Notes under the pieces: model-generated | Databases searched by the model: none | Told to the model about the DNA's origin: nothing | What the model saw: the letters and a program-made list of their open reading frames with translations, nothing else | In this document: positions 1 to 6,184 of the stretch, one piece after another | How the letters are laid out: the number at the start of each line of letters is the position of its first letter | How positions within the stretch are numbered: the first letter of the stretch is position 1 | Translations under genes and position numbers: made by a program | Assembly: GCA_041666425.1 (NCBI GenBank) | Contig: JBAYHA010000049.1 | Coordinates: 1 to 6,290, forward strand | Origin: JBAYHA01 sp041666425 | Lineage (GTDB): Bacteria > Patescibacteriota > Patescibacteriia > UBA11705 > JABHMO01 | Length of the DNA stretch: 6,290 nucleotides | Direction of reading: 5' to 3'

Positions 1-959
1 CAAAAAATTATTCCCCTTTAAGCTTTGAACTGATTGAAGAGCTAAAAAATTTGCAAAGAAACGATTCCACTTTCCTGTTTTTGAATAAAAAAGGAAGCGC
101 GGGTTATCTTTTTTGCGGTGATTGCAAAAAACCGCTTGTGTGTTCCAAATGCGGACGTCCGCTGTCTTATTTCGGTTTAAAGAAAGAAATGCGCTGTAAC
201 TTTTGCGAAATAACAGAACCCTTGGCCGGCTCTTGCCCGAACTGCCAAAGTTACAATCTCAAAATGAGGAACCCGGGAACGGAAAGTGTGGAAAAAGAAT
301 TACGCAAAGAACCGGAGTTGAAACAGTTCCAAATAGTCCGCCTGGATTCCGAAAATACAAGCGACACTCCCATTGTCCACACCCCGGGCACGATATATGT
401 CGGCACGGAAATGGCTTGGAGTAAAATCCCCTGGCCGCAAATAAAGCTAACCGCTTTTTTAAACACCGATGCGGCACTGGTTTCCGCGGAATATAAAAAT
501 TTGGAACATCTCTGGCAAAAAATTCGCGATACTTTTTATAAAAGCGATGCTGACGCAAAAATATTTTTACAAGGTTCACACTTGGATCATTATTTATTTT
601 CCGCTTTAAACGACCCGGCTCTCTTTTATACCAACCAATTGCAAGAAAGATCTTTGTTCCAATACCCGCCATTTAATTTCTGGCTAAAATTGGCCGTTTC
701 CGATTCAAATGCCCACGTGGCAATCAGAGCGGCGGTAGAGCTCAAAACCAAGCTCCTATCCTTGACAAACAACCTAAAAAACGCTAAGATAAGCGGTCCG
801 CATCAAGCAATCCCCTATTTACAAAAAGGCCGTTACCGAAATATTTTGTTGGTGCGCCTAGGTTATGAAAATTATCGTTCTGCGGTCAAAGAAATCAATA
901 AAATAATTCCAAAAAATTGGAAGGTGGACCCAAATCCAAATACATTATTATCGCTCTAA
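1..959 (+). CDS. priA: Primosomal protein N' (PriA), C-terminal part, 5' truncated by window edge
   Basis: PriA recognises stalled or repaired replication forks and reloads the replisome. The reading frame is open from base 3, so the gene enters from outside the window; the TTG at 51 is an internal Leu codon and not a start. About 318 residues are visible, against roughly 700 for the family. Eight cysteines in four pairs (fragment residues 38/41, 47/50, 65/68, 78/81) form the PriA double zinc-binding insert. A GTE motif follows at 92-94, and the C-terminal domain starts near the YPPF motif at 221-224. The helicase part is eroded. The family's GTQM-x-KGHDFP motif appears as GTEMAWSKIPWP (134-145), and the QVxGRAGR motif VI is replaced around LWQKIRDTFY (170-179), so helicase activity is doubtful. 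The stop lies 3 nt before the Nudix start. Confidence 0.9.
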   Translation, partial: KNYSPLSFELIEELKNLQRNDSTFLFLNKKGSAGYLFCGDCKKPLVCSKCGRPLSYFGLKKEMRCNFCEITEPLAGSCPNCQSYNLKMRNPGTESVEKELRKEPELKQFQIVRLDSENTSDTPIVHTPGTIYVGTEMAWSKIPWPQIKLTAFLNTDAALVSAEYKNLEHLWQKIRDTFYKSDADAKIFLQGSHLDHYLFSALNDPALFYTNQLQERSLFQYPPFNFWLKLAVSDSNAHVAIRAAVELKTKLLSLTNNLKNAKISGPHQAIPYLQKGRYRNILLVRLGYENYRSAVKEINKIIPKNWKVDPNPNTLLSL

Positions 960-962
960 ATT

Positions 963-1415
963 ATGACAAAAGTGCACGACTATTATCAAATATCATTAAA
1001 ACTTATTATAAAAAATAAAAATAATGAAGTTTTAATATTGAAAGTTGAAGATGGTGGTAAATATCATGGCTACTATGATTTTCCGGGTGGTCGCATTGAC
1101 AATGATGAATTTAAAACAGATTTAAAAGAAATCGTTCGTCGTGAGGTGGAAGAAGAAGCGGGAAAAGAAATTAAATATAAATTGCTAAGTGAAAATCCTG
1201 TTGGCTATGGTAGGCATGAAGATTTTTCTCAAAGATTAAACAAGGATGTCAGATACTTTTATTTACTTTTTGAATCAGAACTTGTTAGCGGCGATGTAAC
1301 AATCAGCAATGAACACGCCCACCATATATGGATGCCTTATGATGAAATAAAAAACAATTTGGATAAACTTTTTGTTTCCGGATTATTGGAGTGCGCTAAA
1401 ATGTATTTTAAATAA
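963..1415 (+). CDS. Nudix hydrolase family protein
   Basis: This 150-aa cytosolic protein should hydrolyse a nucleoside diphosphate linked to another moiety; its substrate cannot be told from sequence. The Nudix box starts at G43: G, five residues, E49, then REVEEEAGKE at 60-69, which supplies the metal-binding glutamates. The usual gap of 7 residues between the first E and the RE pair is 10 here, a three-residue insertion. FPGG (40-43) precedes the box and a beta-rich N-terminus with LIIKNKNNEVLIL (14-26) is typical of the fold. The ATG lies 3 nt after the priA stop and has no Shine-Dalgarno site. By my hand count the gene is about 31% G+C, while the first lines of the following def are near 40%, so it may be a later arrival in the cluster. 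It could be a MutT-like pyrophosphatase or a nucleotide-sugar hydrolase. Confidence 0.88.
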   Translation: MTKVHDYYQISLKLIIKNKNNEVLILKVEDGGKYHGYYDFPGGRIDNDEFKTDLKEIVRREVEEEAGKEIKYKLLSENPVGYGRHEDFSQRLNKDVRYFYLLFESELVSGDVTISNEHAHHIWMPYDEIKNNLDKLFVSGLLECAKMYFK

Positions 1416-1422
1416 AAATAGT

Positions 1423-1911
1423 ATGTTTATAAAAATACTAACCGAACCCAATCCTATTTTACGTCAAATCGGAAAAGAATTGACTGTGGGAGAAATCGGT
1501 TCCAAAAAAATTAAAAAACTCATCAAGGACCTTACCGAGACCATGTATATTCACGACGGGGTCGGTATTGCCGCACCTCAAGTCGGAGAAAGTGTGAAAA
1601 TCTGTGTGATTGCCAAAGATTTTTCCCCGACCAAGGAAAAAGATTTGATTTTGATAAATCCGGTTTGGGAGAAAAAAACCATTACCAAAACTCTGGATGA
1701 AGAGGGCTGTTTATCCGTGCCCGGAATTTACGGTTTGGTAAAACGCTACAAAAAAATCAAAGTTAGGGCTTTGGACGAAAATGGCAAAGCAATTTGTTTT
1801 GAAGCCGAGGACTTCCCCGCTCGCGTTATCCAACATGAAAACGACCATCTCAACGGAATTCTGTTTATTGATAAAGCGAAAAAATTAAGACAAGCGGAAA
1901 AAACCCTCTAA
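1423..1911 (+). CDS. def: Peptide deformylase
   Basis: This metalloenzyme removes the N-formyl group from the starting methionine of new proteins at the ribosome exit. All three family motifs are intact in the 162-aa protein: GVGIAAPQ at 46-53 (motif 1), EGCLS at 94-98 with metal ligand Cys96, and QHENDHLNG at 137-145 with metal ligands His138 and His142 and catalytic Glu139. An upstream in-frame ATG at 1372 would add 17 residues but lies inside the Nudix gene. The ATG at 1423 is preferred because the protein then begins MFIKILTEPNPILR, matching the usual deformylase start. It begins 7 nt after the Nudix stop and ends 3 nt before eutH. The partner enzyme Fmt is encoded two genes downstream. 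Confidence 0.96.
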   Translation: MFIKILTEPNPILRQIGKELTVGEIGSKKIKKLIKDLTETMYIHDGVGIAAPQVGESVKICVIAKDFSPTKEKDLILINPVWEKKTITKTLDEEGCLSVPGIYGLVKRYKKIKVRALDENGKAICFEAEDFPARVIQHENDHLNGILFIDKAKKLRQAEKTL

Positions 1912-1914
1912 AAT

Positions 1915-3006
1915 ATGAACGTAAACACAATCATTATTTTCATCATAACCGGATTCATGGCGCTGGCCGCTTTGGATAAAATTTTTGGCAATAAATTCGG
2001 CCTAGGTAAAAAATTTGATGAGGGTTTTATGGCTATGGGATCTTTGGCTATTGCAATGCTCGGCATGATTTCGTTGGCGCCGGTTTTAGCTCGCATTCTT
2101 GGACCAATACTTATCCCTATTTATAAATTTTTTGGAGCTGATCCTTCCATGTTCGCGGGAACATTCTTGGCTAACGATATGGGCGGATATTCTTTAGCTA
2201 CACAATTAGCCGTTGACCCGTCTGCGGGATTATTCTCCGGATTGATTGTAGGCGCAATGATGGGAGCAACCATTGTTTTTACCATTCCCGTGGCTTTAGG
2301 CATGATTGAGAAAGAAGATCGCCGTTTCTTGGCTTTAGGGGTTTTGTCCGGAATGATTACAATACCTTTTGGAGCATTGTGCGCCGGCCTAATTGCCGGA
2401 TTTGAAATTAAAATGATTTTGCTTAATTTAATCCCCATTACCCTTGTGGCTTTACTTATAATTTTGGGTTTGTGGAAATTTTCCGCGCAGATGATCAAAT
2501 GTTTTGAATATTTTGGTAAATTCGTAATTGCCCTAATTACTTTTGGCGCCGCGGCCATTATCATTGAAACGCTTACCGGATTGGTAATTATTCCGGGTAT
2601 GGCGCCGTTGTCCGAGGGCTTAAAAATTATTGGCACAATTACAATCATTTTGGCCGGGGCTTATCCTATGGTTTATATAATTACCAAATTATTTAAAAAA
2701 CCGCTTTTGGCTTTTGGAAAACTGTTGGGAATTAATGATAAATCCGCCGCCGGCCTTATTGCTTCGTTGGCTAACAATATTCCGATGTTTAGCATGTTCA
2801 AAGAAATGGATAATCGCGGGAAAGTTATCAACGTTGCCTTTGCGGTTTGCGCCGCCTTTGTTTTGGGAGACCACCTTGGTTTTACGGCCGGAGTCAACCA
2901 CGAAATGATTGTGCCGGTAATTATCGGTAAATTAATCGGTGGTATATTGGCAATCTTTGTCGCCGGATTTATTTATGACAGAATCTACTCAAAAGAAAAC
3001 AAGTAA
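1915..3006 (+). CDS. eutH: EutH-type ethanolamine transporter
   Basis: This is a 363-aa, very hydrophobic protein with about ten likely membrane segments. It matches my recollection of enterobacterial EutH along most of its length: EGFMAMG at 36-42, LAPVLA at 54-59, GADPSMFAGTFLANDMGG at 74-91, EDRRFLALGVLSG near 133-145, LANNIPMF at 285-292, RGKVIN at 301-306 and GDHLGF at 318-323. EutH proteins let ethanolamine enter the cell, which matters when the amine is scarce or mostly protonated. This copy is about 45 residues shorter than the E. coli protein, with a shorter hydrophilic loop after segment 1 and a shorter C-terminus. No ethanolamine ammonia-lyase, microcompartment shell or eut regulator gene lies in the window; neighbours are def and a small Cys-rich gene. 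Start is 3 nt after the def stop without a Shine-Dalgarno site. The family call is firm, the substrate here is inferred. Confidence 0.9.
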   Translation: MNVNTIIIFIITGFMALAALDKIFGNKFGLGKKFDEGFMAMGSLAIAMLGMISLAPVLARILGPILIPIYKFFGADPSMFAGTFLANDMGGYSLATQLAVDPSAGLFSGLIVGAMMGATIVFTIPVALGMIEKEDRRFLALGVLSGMITIPFGALCAGLIAGFEIKMILLNLIPITLVALLIILGLWKFSAQMIKCFEYFGKFVIALITFGAAAIIIETLTGLVIIPGMAPLSEGLKIIGTITIILAGAYPMVYIITKLFKKPLLAFGKLLGINDKSAAGLIASLANNIPMFSMFKEMDNRGKVINVAFAVCAAFVLGDHLGFTAGVNHEMIVPVIIGKLIGGILAIFVAGFIYDRIYSKENK

Positions 3007-3017
3007 CTCGAATATTT

Positions 3018-3215
3018 ATGCAATGCCAAAAAGAAAAAAATTCAAAATCTTGTCCGTGCACTTTTGAGGGTTGTCCGCGCAAAGGAATTTGTTGCGAATG
3101 TTTGCGTTATCATCTGGAAAACAAGGAACTTCCGGCTTGTTGTTTTAGCAAAGAGACGGAAAAAACTTTTGATCGATCGTTTGAAAAGTTTATCGAAGAT
3201 AATAAGAAAGTATGA
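3018..3215 (+). CDS. Small cysteine-rich protein, DUF6485-like
   Basis: This 65-aa soluble protein has nine cysteines (3, 12, 14, 19, 25, 26, 28, 41, 42). The pattern CPCTFEGCPRKGICCECLRYH (12-32), then ELPACCF (37-43) and EKTFDRSFEKF (48-58), fits the small cytosolic proteins grouped as DUF6485; that assignment is from memory of the family pattern. Clustered CxC, CC and CxxxxC spacings suggest zinc or another metal centre, but no function is established. It starts 11 nt after eutH and its TGA overlaps the ATG of fmt by four bases (ATGA), so translation of fmt is probably coupled to it. The overlap and conserved motif show it is a real gene despite its size. Confidence 0.8.
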   Translation: MQCQKEKNSKSCPCTFEGCPRKGICCECLRYHLENKELPACCFSKETEKTFDRSFEKFIEDNKKV

Positions 3216-4105
3216 CAAAAATAGTTTTCTTCGGCACACAACAATTCGGCAGAGGAATTTTGGAATCCCTGATGAGCGATTCCGATTTTGAAGTTGTAGC
3301 CGTGTTTACCCAACCGGACAAACCTGTTGGCAGAAAGCAAGAAATGCAAATGTCGCCGATAAAAATATTGGCGTTAGAAAAAAACATTCCTATTTTCCAG
3401 CCGGAAAGTTTAAAAAATTGCGAGATGCCGGATTTGGGCATGGACGTGAATGTTGTTTGCCAATACGGGCTTATTATCCCGCAAACGGTTTTGGATAGTG
3501 CCAAAAAAGGCAGTGTCAATGTTCATACATCCCTACTTCCCAAATACCGTGGCGCATCCCCAATACAATCCGCAATTTTGAATGGCGAGAAAGAAACAGG
3601 CACGACCATTATACTCATGGATAGTAAAATGGATCATGGTCCGATTTTGGCGCAAGAAAAAATCGCAATTTCTCCCGATGACAATTATTTGACTCTAAGT
3701 GAAAAAATGCTGCCTGTTGCCTGCGCTTTACTTAACAAAACTCTCAAAGAATATTTAGCCGGCAAAATAACGCCTCAAGAGCAAAACCACGAACAAGCGA
3801 CTTTGTGCAAAATGTTTGACCGCGAAGACGGCAAGGCGGACTTTACCAAATCAGCCTCTGAAATTTATAATCAATTCCGCGGACTTTATGTTTGGCCGGG
3901 AATATTTACTTTTTTTGGAGATAAACGGATAAAACTTTTAAATATCAAACCGATTGAAAAAAAATTAGAACCGGGAAAATTTGTTGCCGAAAACGGAAAA
4001 CTATTTATAGGTTGCGCAGAAGGAGCGATAGAAGTTTTCAAACTTCAACCTGAAGGCAAGAATCCTATGACTGCCGAGGCATTCATTAACGGATACCTTA
4101 AATAA
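3212..4105 (+). CDS. fmt: Methionyl-tRNA formyltransferase
   Basis: Fmt transfers a formyl group from 10-formyltetrahydrofolate to Met-tRNA(fMet), making the bacterial initiator. The 297-aa protein starts with the Rossmann-type strand and loop KIVFFGTQQFG (3-13), has the tRNA-contacting loop TQPDKPVGR (33-41), and keeps the signature NVHTSLLPKYRGASPIQ (103-119). The catalytic triad is Asn103, His105 and Asp141, equivalent to Asn106, His108 and Asp144 of E. coli. The C-terminal tRNA-binding OB-like domain follows from about residue 200 (FDREDGKADF, YVWPG) and is slightly shorter than the 310-315 residues usual for the family. Its start overlaps the stop of the upstream Cys-rich gene by 4 nt. 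It functionally completes the pair with def. Confidence 0.96.
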   Translation: MTKIVFFGTQQFGRGILESLMSDSDFEVVAVFTQPDKPVGRKQEMQMSPIKILALEKNIPIFQPESLKNCEMPDLGMDVNVVCQYGLIIPQTVLDSAKKGSVNVHTSLLPKYRGASPIQSAILNGEKETGTTIILMDSKMDHGPILAQEKIAISPDDNYLTLSEKMLPVACALLNKTLKEYLAGKITPQEQNHEQATLCKMFDREDGKADFTKSASEIYNQFRGLYVWPGIFTFFGDKRIKLLNIKPIEKKLEPGKFVAENGKLFIGCAEGAIEVFKLQPEGKNPMTAEAFINGYLK

Positions 4106-4202
4106 TTTTAAATTTTTAATTATAAATTATAAAACAAGATCTAATTTTAAATATTTAATTATTAAAAATTGATTTATAATTTAAAATTTATAATTTATAA
4201 TT
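4104..4202. repeat. AT-only spacer with mirrored 7-bp tandem arrays and a 16-bp inverted repeat
   Basis: The spacer between fmt and the ligase gene is almost pure A/T. On the right, 4175-4202 is four tandem copies of TATAATT, the second with one change. On the left, 4104-4131 is four copies of the reverse complement AATTATA, the first with one mismatch, the second with two, and the last two perfect. As a result 4118-4133 and 4187-4202 are exact 16-base inverted repeats around a 53-base centre. The first two bases fall in the fmt stop codon. It could work as a weak hairpin terminator for fmt, an easily melted or curved promoter region, or a dispersed intergenic repeat; the sequence alone does not decide. 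Confidence 0.7.
4196..4201 (+). promoter_or_regulatory. Candidate -10 box for a leaderless ligase transcript
   Basis: TATAAT ends 7 nt before the ATG at 4209, so transcription would begin at or just before the start codon and give a leaderless mRNA. The gene has no Shine-Dalgarno sequence, which fits. No good -35 box sits 17 nt upstream, and TATAAT also occurs by tandem repetition at 4175 and 4189, so chance is a real alternative. Confidence 0.35.
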
Positions 4203-4208
4203 CTTCTC

Positions 4209-5588
4209 ATGTTTTCTACTTATCCAACTTATCTACTCTTACTCGACTACGCACTGCTTCGCGTCTTTTCTTTTTATTTCCAACCCGGTGATTGGATGAA
4301 TACTATTTTGACTTTATTCTTTTTGAGTATTACCGCTGCGTTGCTTATTGCGAAACGCAGAGAAGGTTGGTATTTTATCGCGTTTGAATTAATTTTGGGC
4401 GGGGCCGGCGGATTTCTGTCCGCTTTTGGTCTGTCGCTTCGTACTTTACTCTTGATTTCCTCGGCCTTGATTTTCATTTCCCAAAAACTGAAACGTAAAC
4501 AATTGATCCCTTTGGTCAAAGAAAATAAAGTGGTTAGTATAATTTTCGGTTTATTAATATTATCCGCCGGTATTTCCGCTGTTGTCGGATTTATCCATGG
4601 CCACACTTTAAGTTTGATTTTTTCCGACGCTCTCCCCTATTTTTTCCTTTTTTATTATTTCCCTCTCAAAGAACTTTTGAATAATACTGAATTTATTGCT
4701 TTTACCAAAAAACTTATTTTGGCCGCCATTATCGGCAATACTTTGTTTATTTTATTGACTTTCATCGGCTATTCTTCCGGAATATTGGTAATGTTTGATC
4801 CGTATTACCACTGGTACCGCGATATCGGTTTGGGAAAGATCACGGAGATGGGCGGAAATTTCTTCCGCTTGGTTATCAACGAACAATTATTGCTTGCCCC
4901 GGTTTTACTTTACTGGCTTTATAAAACCATCAAAGAAAAAATTACTTGGCAAAATATCGCCATCTTGTCCGCTTTGCTTTTTGTTTTGGGAATAAACTTT
5001 ACCCGCATTTACCATTTGGCGATAATTTTCGGCGCTTTGTTTTTGATAAACAAAATAAACTGGAAAAAAACATTTTCTATTTATATTTTATCCGCTGTAA
5101 TTTATCTGGCTATTTTTTGTTCAACCAATTTGATTATTTCCGGCGGTAAAGATACGGGATTAAACTTGCTTTTGGGTCGCGCGCAAAGCGTGATTGATCC
5201 GAGCGCAGAAAACAGTTCTCTTTCCCGTATGATGTTATTGCCAAAAATTTGGGAGAAAATACAAGCTCATCCGATTGTCGGAAACGGCTTGGGTGATACC
5301 ATTACTGTTTACTCCCCTATTTTCAAAAAGGATATTATTACTCCACACTATGATTGGGGATATTTGGAAATTATTGGTGAAATAGGAATTATTGGACTTC
5401 TCATCTGGTTGGCTTTGATTTATCTAATATTTCAACAAACAAAAAACGACAAACTTTCTTTGTCGCTGCTGATTTCTCTTTTAGTTATCAACCTGACTTC
5501 TCCGGCATTGTTCCATGTTTTAGGAATTATTCTGATTGTTTTCTTACTTTCAAACCCCGACCGAATAATTGACAAAAGTATAAAATAA
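4209..5588 (+). CDS. O-antigen ligase / Wzy_C family membrane protein
   Basis: This 459-aa inner membrane protein has many hydrophobic segments, about ten to twelve, spread along the whole length. Between the late segments is a hydrophilic loop of roughly residues 315-385. It holds SSLSRMMLLPKIWEKI (336-351, Arg340), HPIVGNGLGDT (354-364), and HYDWGYLEIIGEIGIIG (380-396, His380). This is the R...W...HPxxGxGxG...H...LExxxExGxxG layout of the WaaL/Wzy_C superfamily, which joins or polymerises lipid-linked sugar chains at the outer membrane face. Whether this protein is a ligase, a polymerase or a protein O-oligosaccharyltransferase cannot be told. No other glycan genes are in the window. It follows fmt after a 103-nt AT-only spacer, probably as a separate transcription unit, and carries the promoter of the next gene in its last codons. 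Confidence 0.82.
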   Translation: MFSTYPTYLLLLDYALLRVFSFYFQPGDWMNTILTLFFLSITAALLIAKRREGWYFIAFELILGGAGGFLSAFGLSLRTLLLISSALIFISQKLKRKQLIPLVKENKVVSIIFGLLILSAGISAVVGFIHGHTLSLIFSDALPYFFLFYYFPLKELLNNTEFIAFTKKLILAAIIGNTLFILLTFIGYSSGILVMFDPYYHWYRDIGLGKITEMGGNFFRLVINEQLLLAPVLLYWLYKTIKEKITWQNIAILSALLFVLGINFTRIYHLAIIFGALFLINKINWKKTFSIYILSAVIYLAIFCSTNLIISGGKDTGLNLLLGRAQSVIDPSAENSSLSRMMLLPKIWEKIQAHPIVGNGLGDTITVYSPIFKKDIITPHYDWGYLEIIGEIGIIGLLIWLALIYLIFQQTKNDKLSLSLLISLLVINLTSPALFHVLGIILIVFLLSNPDRIIDKSIK

Positions 5589-5597
5589 TAATAAGAT
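5569..5597 (+). promoter_or_regulatory. Sigma-70-type promoter for the 110-aa gene
   Basis: A perfect -35 TTGACA (5569-5574) and a -10 TAAGAT (5592-5597, four of six consensus bases) are separated by 17 nt, the optimal spacing. The -35 lies within the last codons of the ligase gene. Transcription would start near 5604, giving a short leader that contains the strong ribosome binding site of the next gene. Confidence 0.55.
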
Positions 5598-5615
5598 TTG
5601 GCTAGTCCTTTTTTT

Positions 5616-5621
5616 GGGAGG
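5616..5621 (+). promoter_or_regulatory. Strong Shine-Dalgarno site GGGAGG
   Basis: GGGAGG lies 8 nt upstream of the ATG at 5630 and fixes that start. It is the only strong Shine-Dalgarno site in the window; the genes of the upstream cluster and the ligase gene lack one. Confidence 0.8.
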
Positions 5622-5629
5622 TTTACATC

Positions 5630-5962
5630 ATGACAACGGTCATTTTGCTTGATGGATTAAAAGGGGGAAGTTCTTTGGTACGACCCCGTTTTACCATCGA
5701 TGAAGAAGTGTACTTGCGGGGACCTTTAAGGAGAGGTGTGGAGGTGAAAGGGAAAGTATCAAAAATACACACCAGCACCTCTTTCAATCCTAACACAAGA
5801 GAATCGGAAACCGTGATTACTTATTCTCTTTGGCTGGAAACCAAAGACAACGACTTGCGTGAAACGGTTTATTCTGAAAAACAACTGCTTTGTAAGGTCC
5901 ATTACTACATTGTAATGTCTCAAAGAAGCGAGGGAAAAGAAGTCGATTGGGAAAAATTCTGA
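5630..5962 (+). CDS. Hypothetical protein, 110 aa, possible small beta-barrel
   Basis: I do not recognise this protein. It is soluble, with no signal peptide or membrane segment. The core alternates hydrophobic and polar residues in beta-strand fashion: FTIDEEVYLRG (21-31), VEVKGKVSKIH (37-47), ITYSLWLET (63-71) and ETVYSEKQLL (77-86). The layout of 'xxVYLRG...GxVxxI...YxLxLE...YSEKQL' resembles small SH3-like or KOW-like barrels, but that is only an inference from strand pattern. The C-terminus is charged and contains a single Cys near 87. The gene stands alone: it has its own near-consensus promoter, a strong GGGAGG ribosome binding site and an intrinsic terminator 25 nt after the stop, which suggests steady, independent expression. 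The good start signals make it very likely to be a true gene. Confidence 0.78.
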   Translation: MTTVILLDGLKGGSSLVRPRFTIDEEVYLRGPLRRGVEVKGKVSKIHTSTSFNPNTRESETVITYSLWLETKDNDLRETVYSEKQLLCKVHYYIVMSQRSEGKEVDWEKF

Positions 5963-5987
5963 TTGTAACAATCTTTTTACCCTTTTC

Positions 5988-6013
5988 GCACGGCTCATTG
6001 CCGTGCTTTTTTT
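5988..6013 (+). terminator. Rho-independent terminator
   Basis: A perfect 7-bp GC-rich stem, GCACGGC (5988-5994) with GCCGTGC (6000-6006), closes a 5-nt loop and is followed by seven T residues (6007-6013). It acts on + strand transcription leaving the 110-aa gene. There is no T tract on the opposite side after the hairpin, so it should not stop minus-strand transcripts well. Confidence 0.9.
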
Positions 6014-6028
6014 AATTAAAAATTAGAA

Positions 6029-6184
6029 TTATAAGTCTTCCTTGGATATCCAACATCCTTCTCTTGTGCCAGTATTATTTTTTTCTTTAATCCACTTTTT
6101 GTAACCAAAAACTGGAGGAAAAAGTTTCCTCGCGGTTGAACCAAATAAAGCAGAGGTGTCTTCTTCACTGTCTCTTTTGTTCAA
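6029..6184 (-). CDS. Possible small protein, 51 aa, TTG start
   Basis: This minus-strand frame is open for 51 codons from TTG at 6184 to TAA at 6029. GGAAGG lies 7 nt before the TTG and could serve as a ribosome binding site. The product is charged, with acidic DSEED near the start, then LFPPVFGYKKWIKEKNN (about residues 21-37) and a GCWISKEDL tail. First codon positions are rich in purines and third positions are A/T-rich, as expected for coding DNA here. Against it: there is no ATG, no family match I know, and the first 16 codons overlap the inverted-repeat region. It could instead be the 3' end of a frameshifted or decayed gene entering from beyond the window; the frame meets a TAG just upstream of the TTG. 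Confidence 0.3.
   Translation of the reverse strand: MNKRDSEEDTSALFGSTARKLFPPVFGYKKWIKEKNNTGTREGCWISKEDL

Noticed and set aside
51..53. TTG as the start of the priA gene
   Set aside because: The same frame is open to the left edge and its residues before 51 fit the PriA helicase C-terminal lobe, so the gene is truncated by the window.
1372..1422. Upstream ATG extending def by 17 codons
   Set aside because: It lies within the Nudix coding sequence and adds residues absent from deformylases; the ATG at 1423 fits the family N-terminus.
2121..2648. Long open minus-strand frame of 175 codons inside eutH
   Set aside because: It is the antisense shadow of a conserved membrane protein; its translation has no family pattern.
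4169..4194. TTGATT plus TATAAT as a standard promoter before the ligase gene
   Set aside because: The spacing to the available TATAAT boxes is 14 or 21 nt, outside the usual 16-18.
5961..5978. Mini-hairpin GATTG-TAA-CAATC followed by five T at the end of the 110-aa gene
   Set aside because: The stem is only 5 bp, A/T-rich, with a 3-nt loop; the strong terminator 10 nt downstream is the more likely signal.
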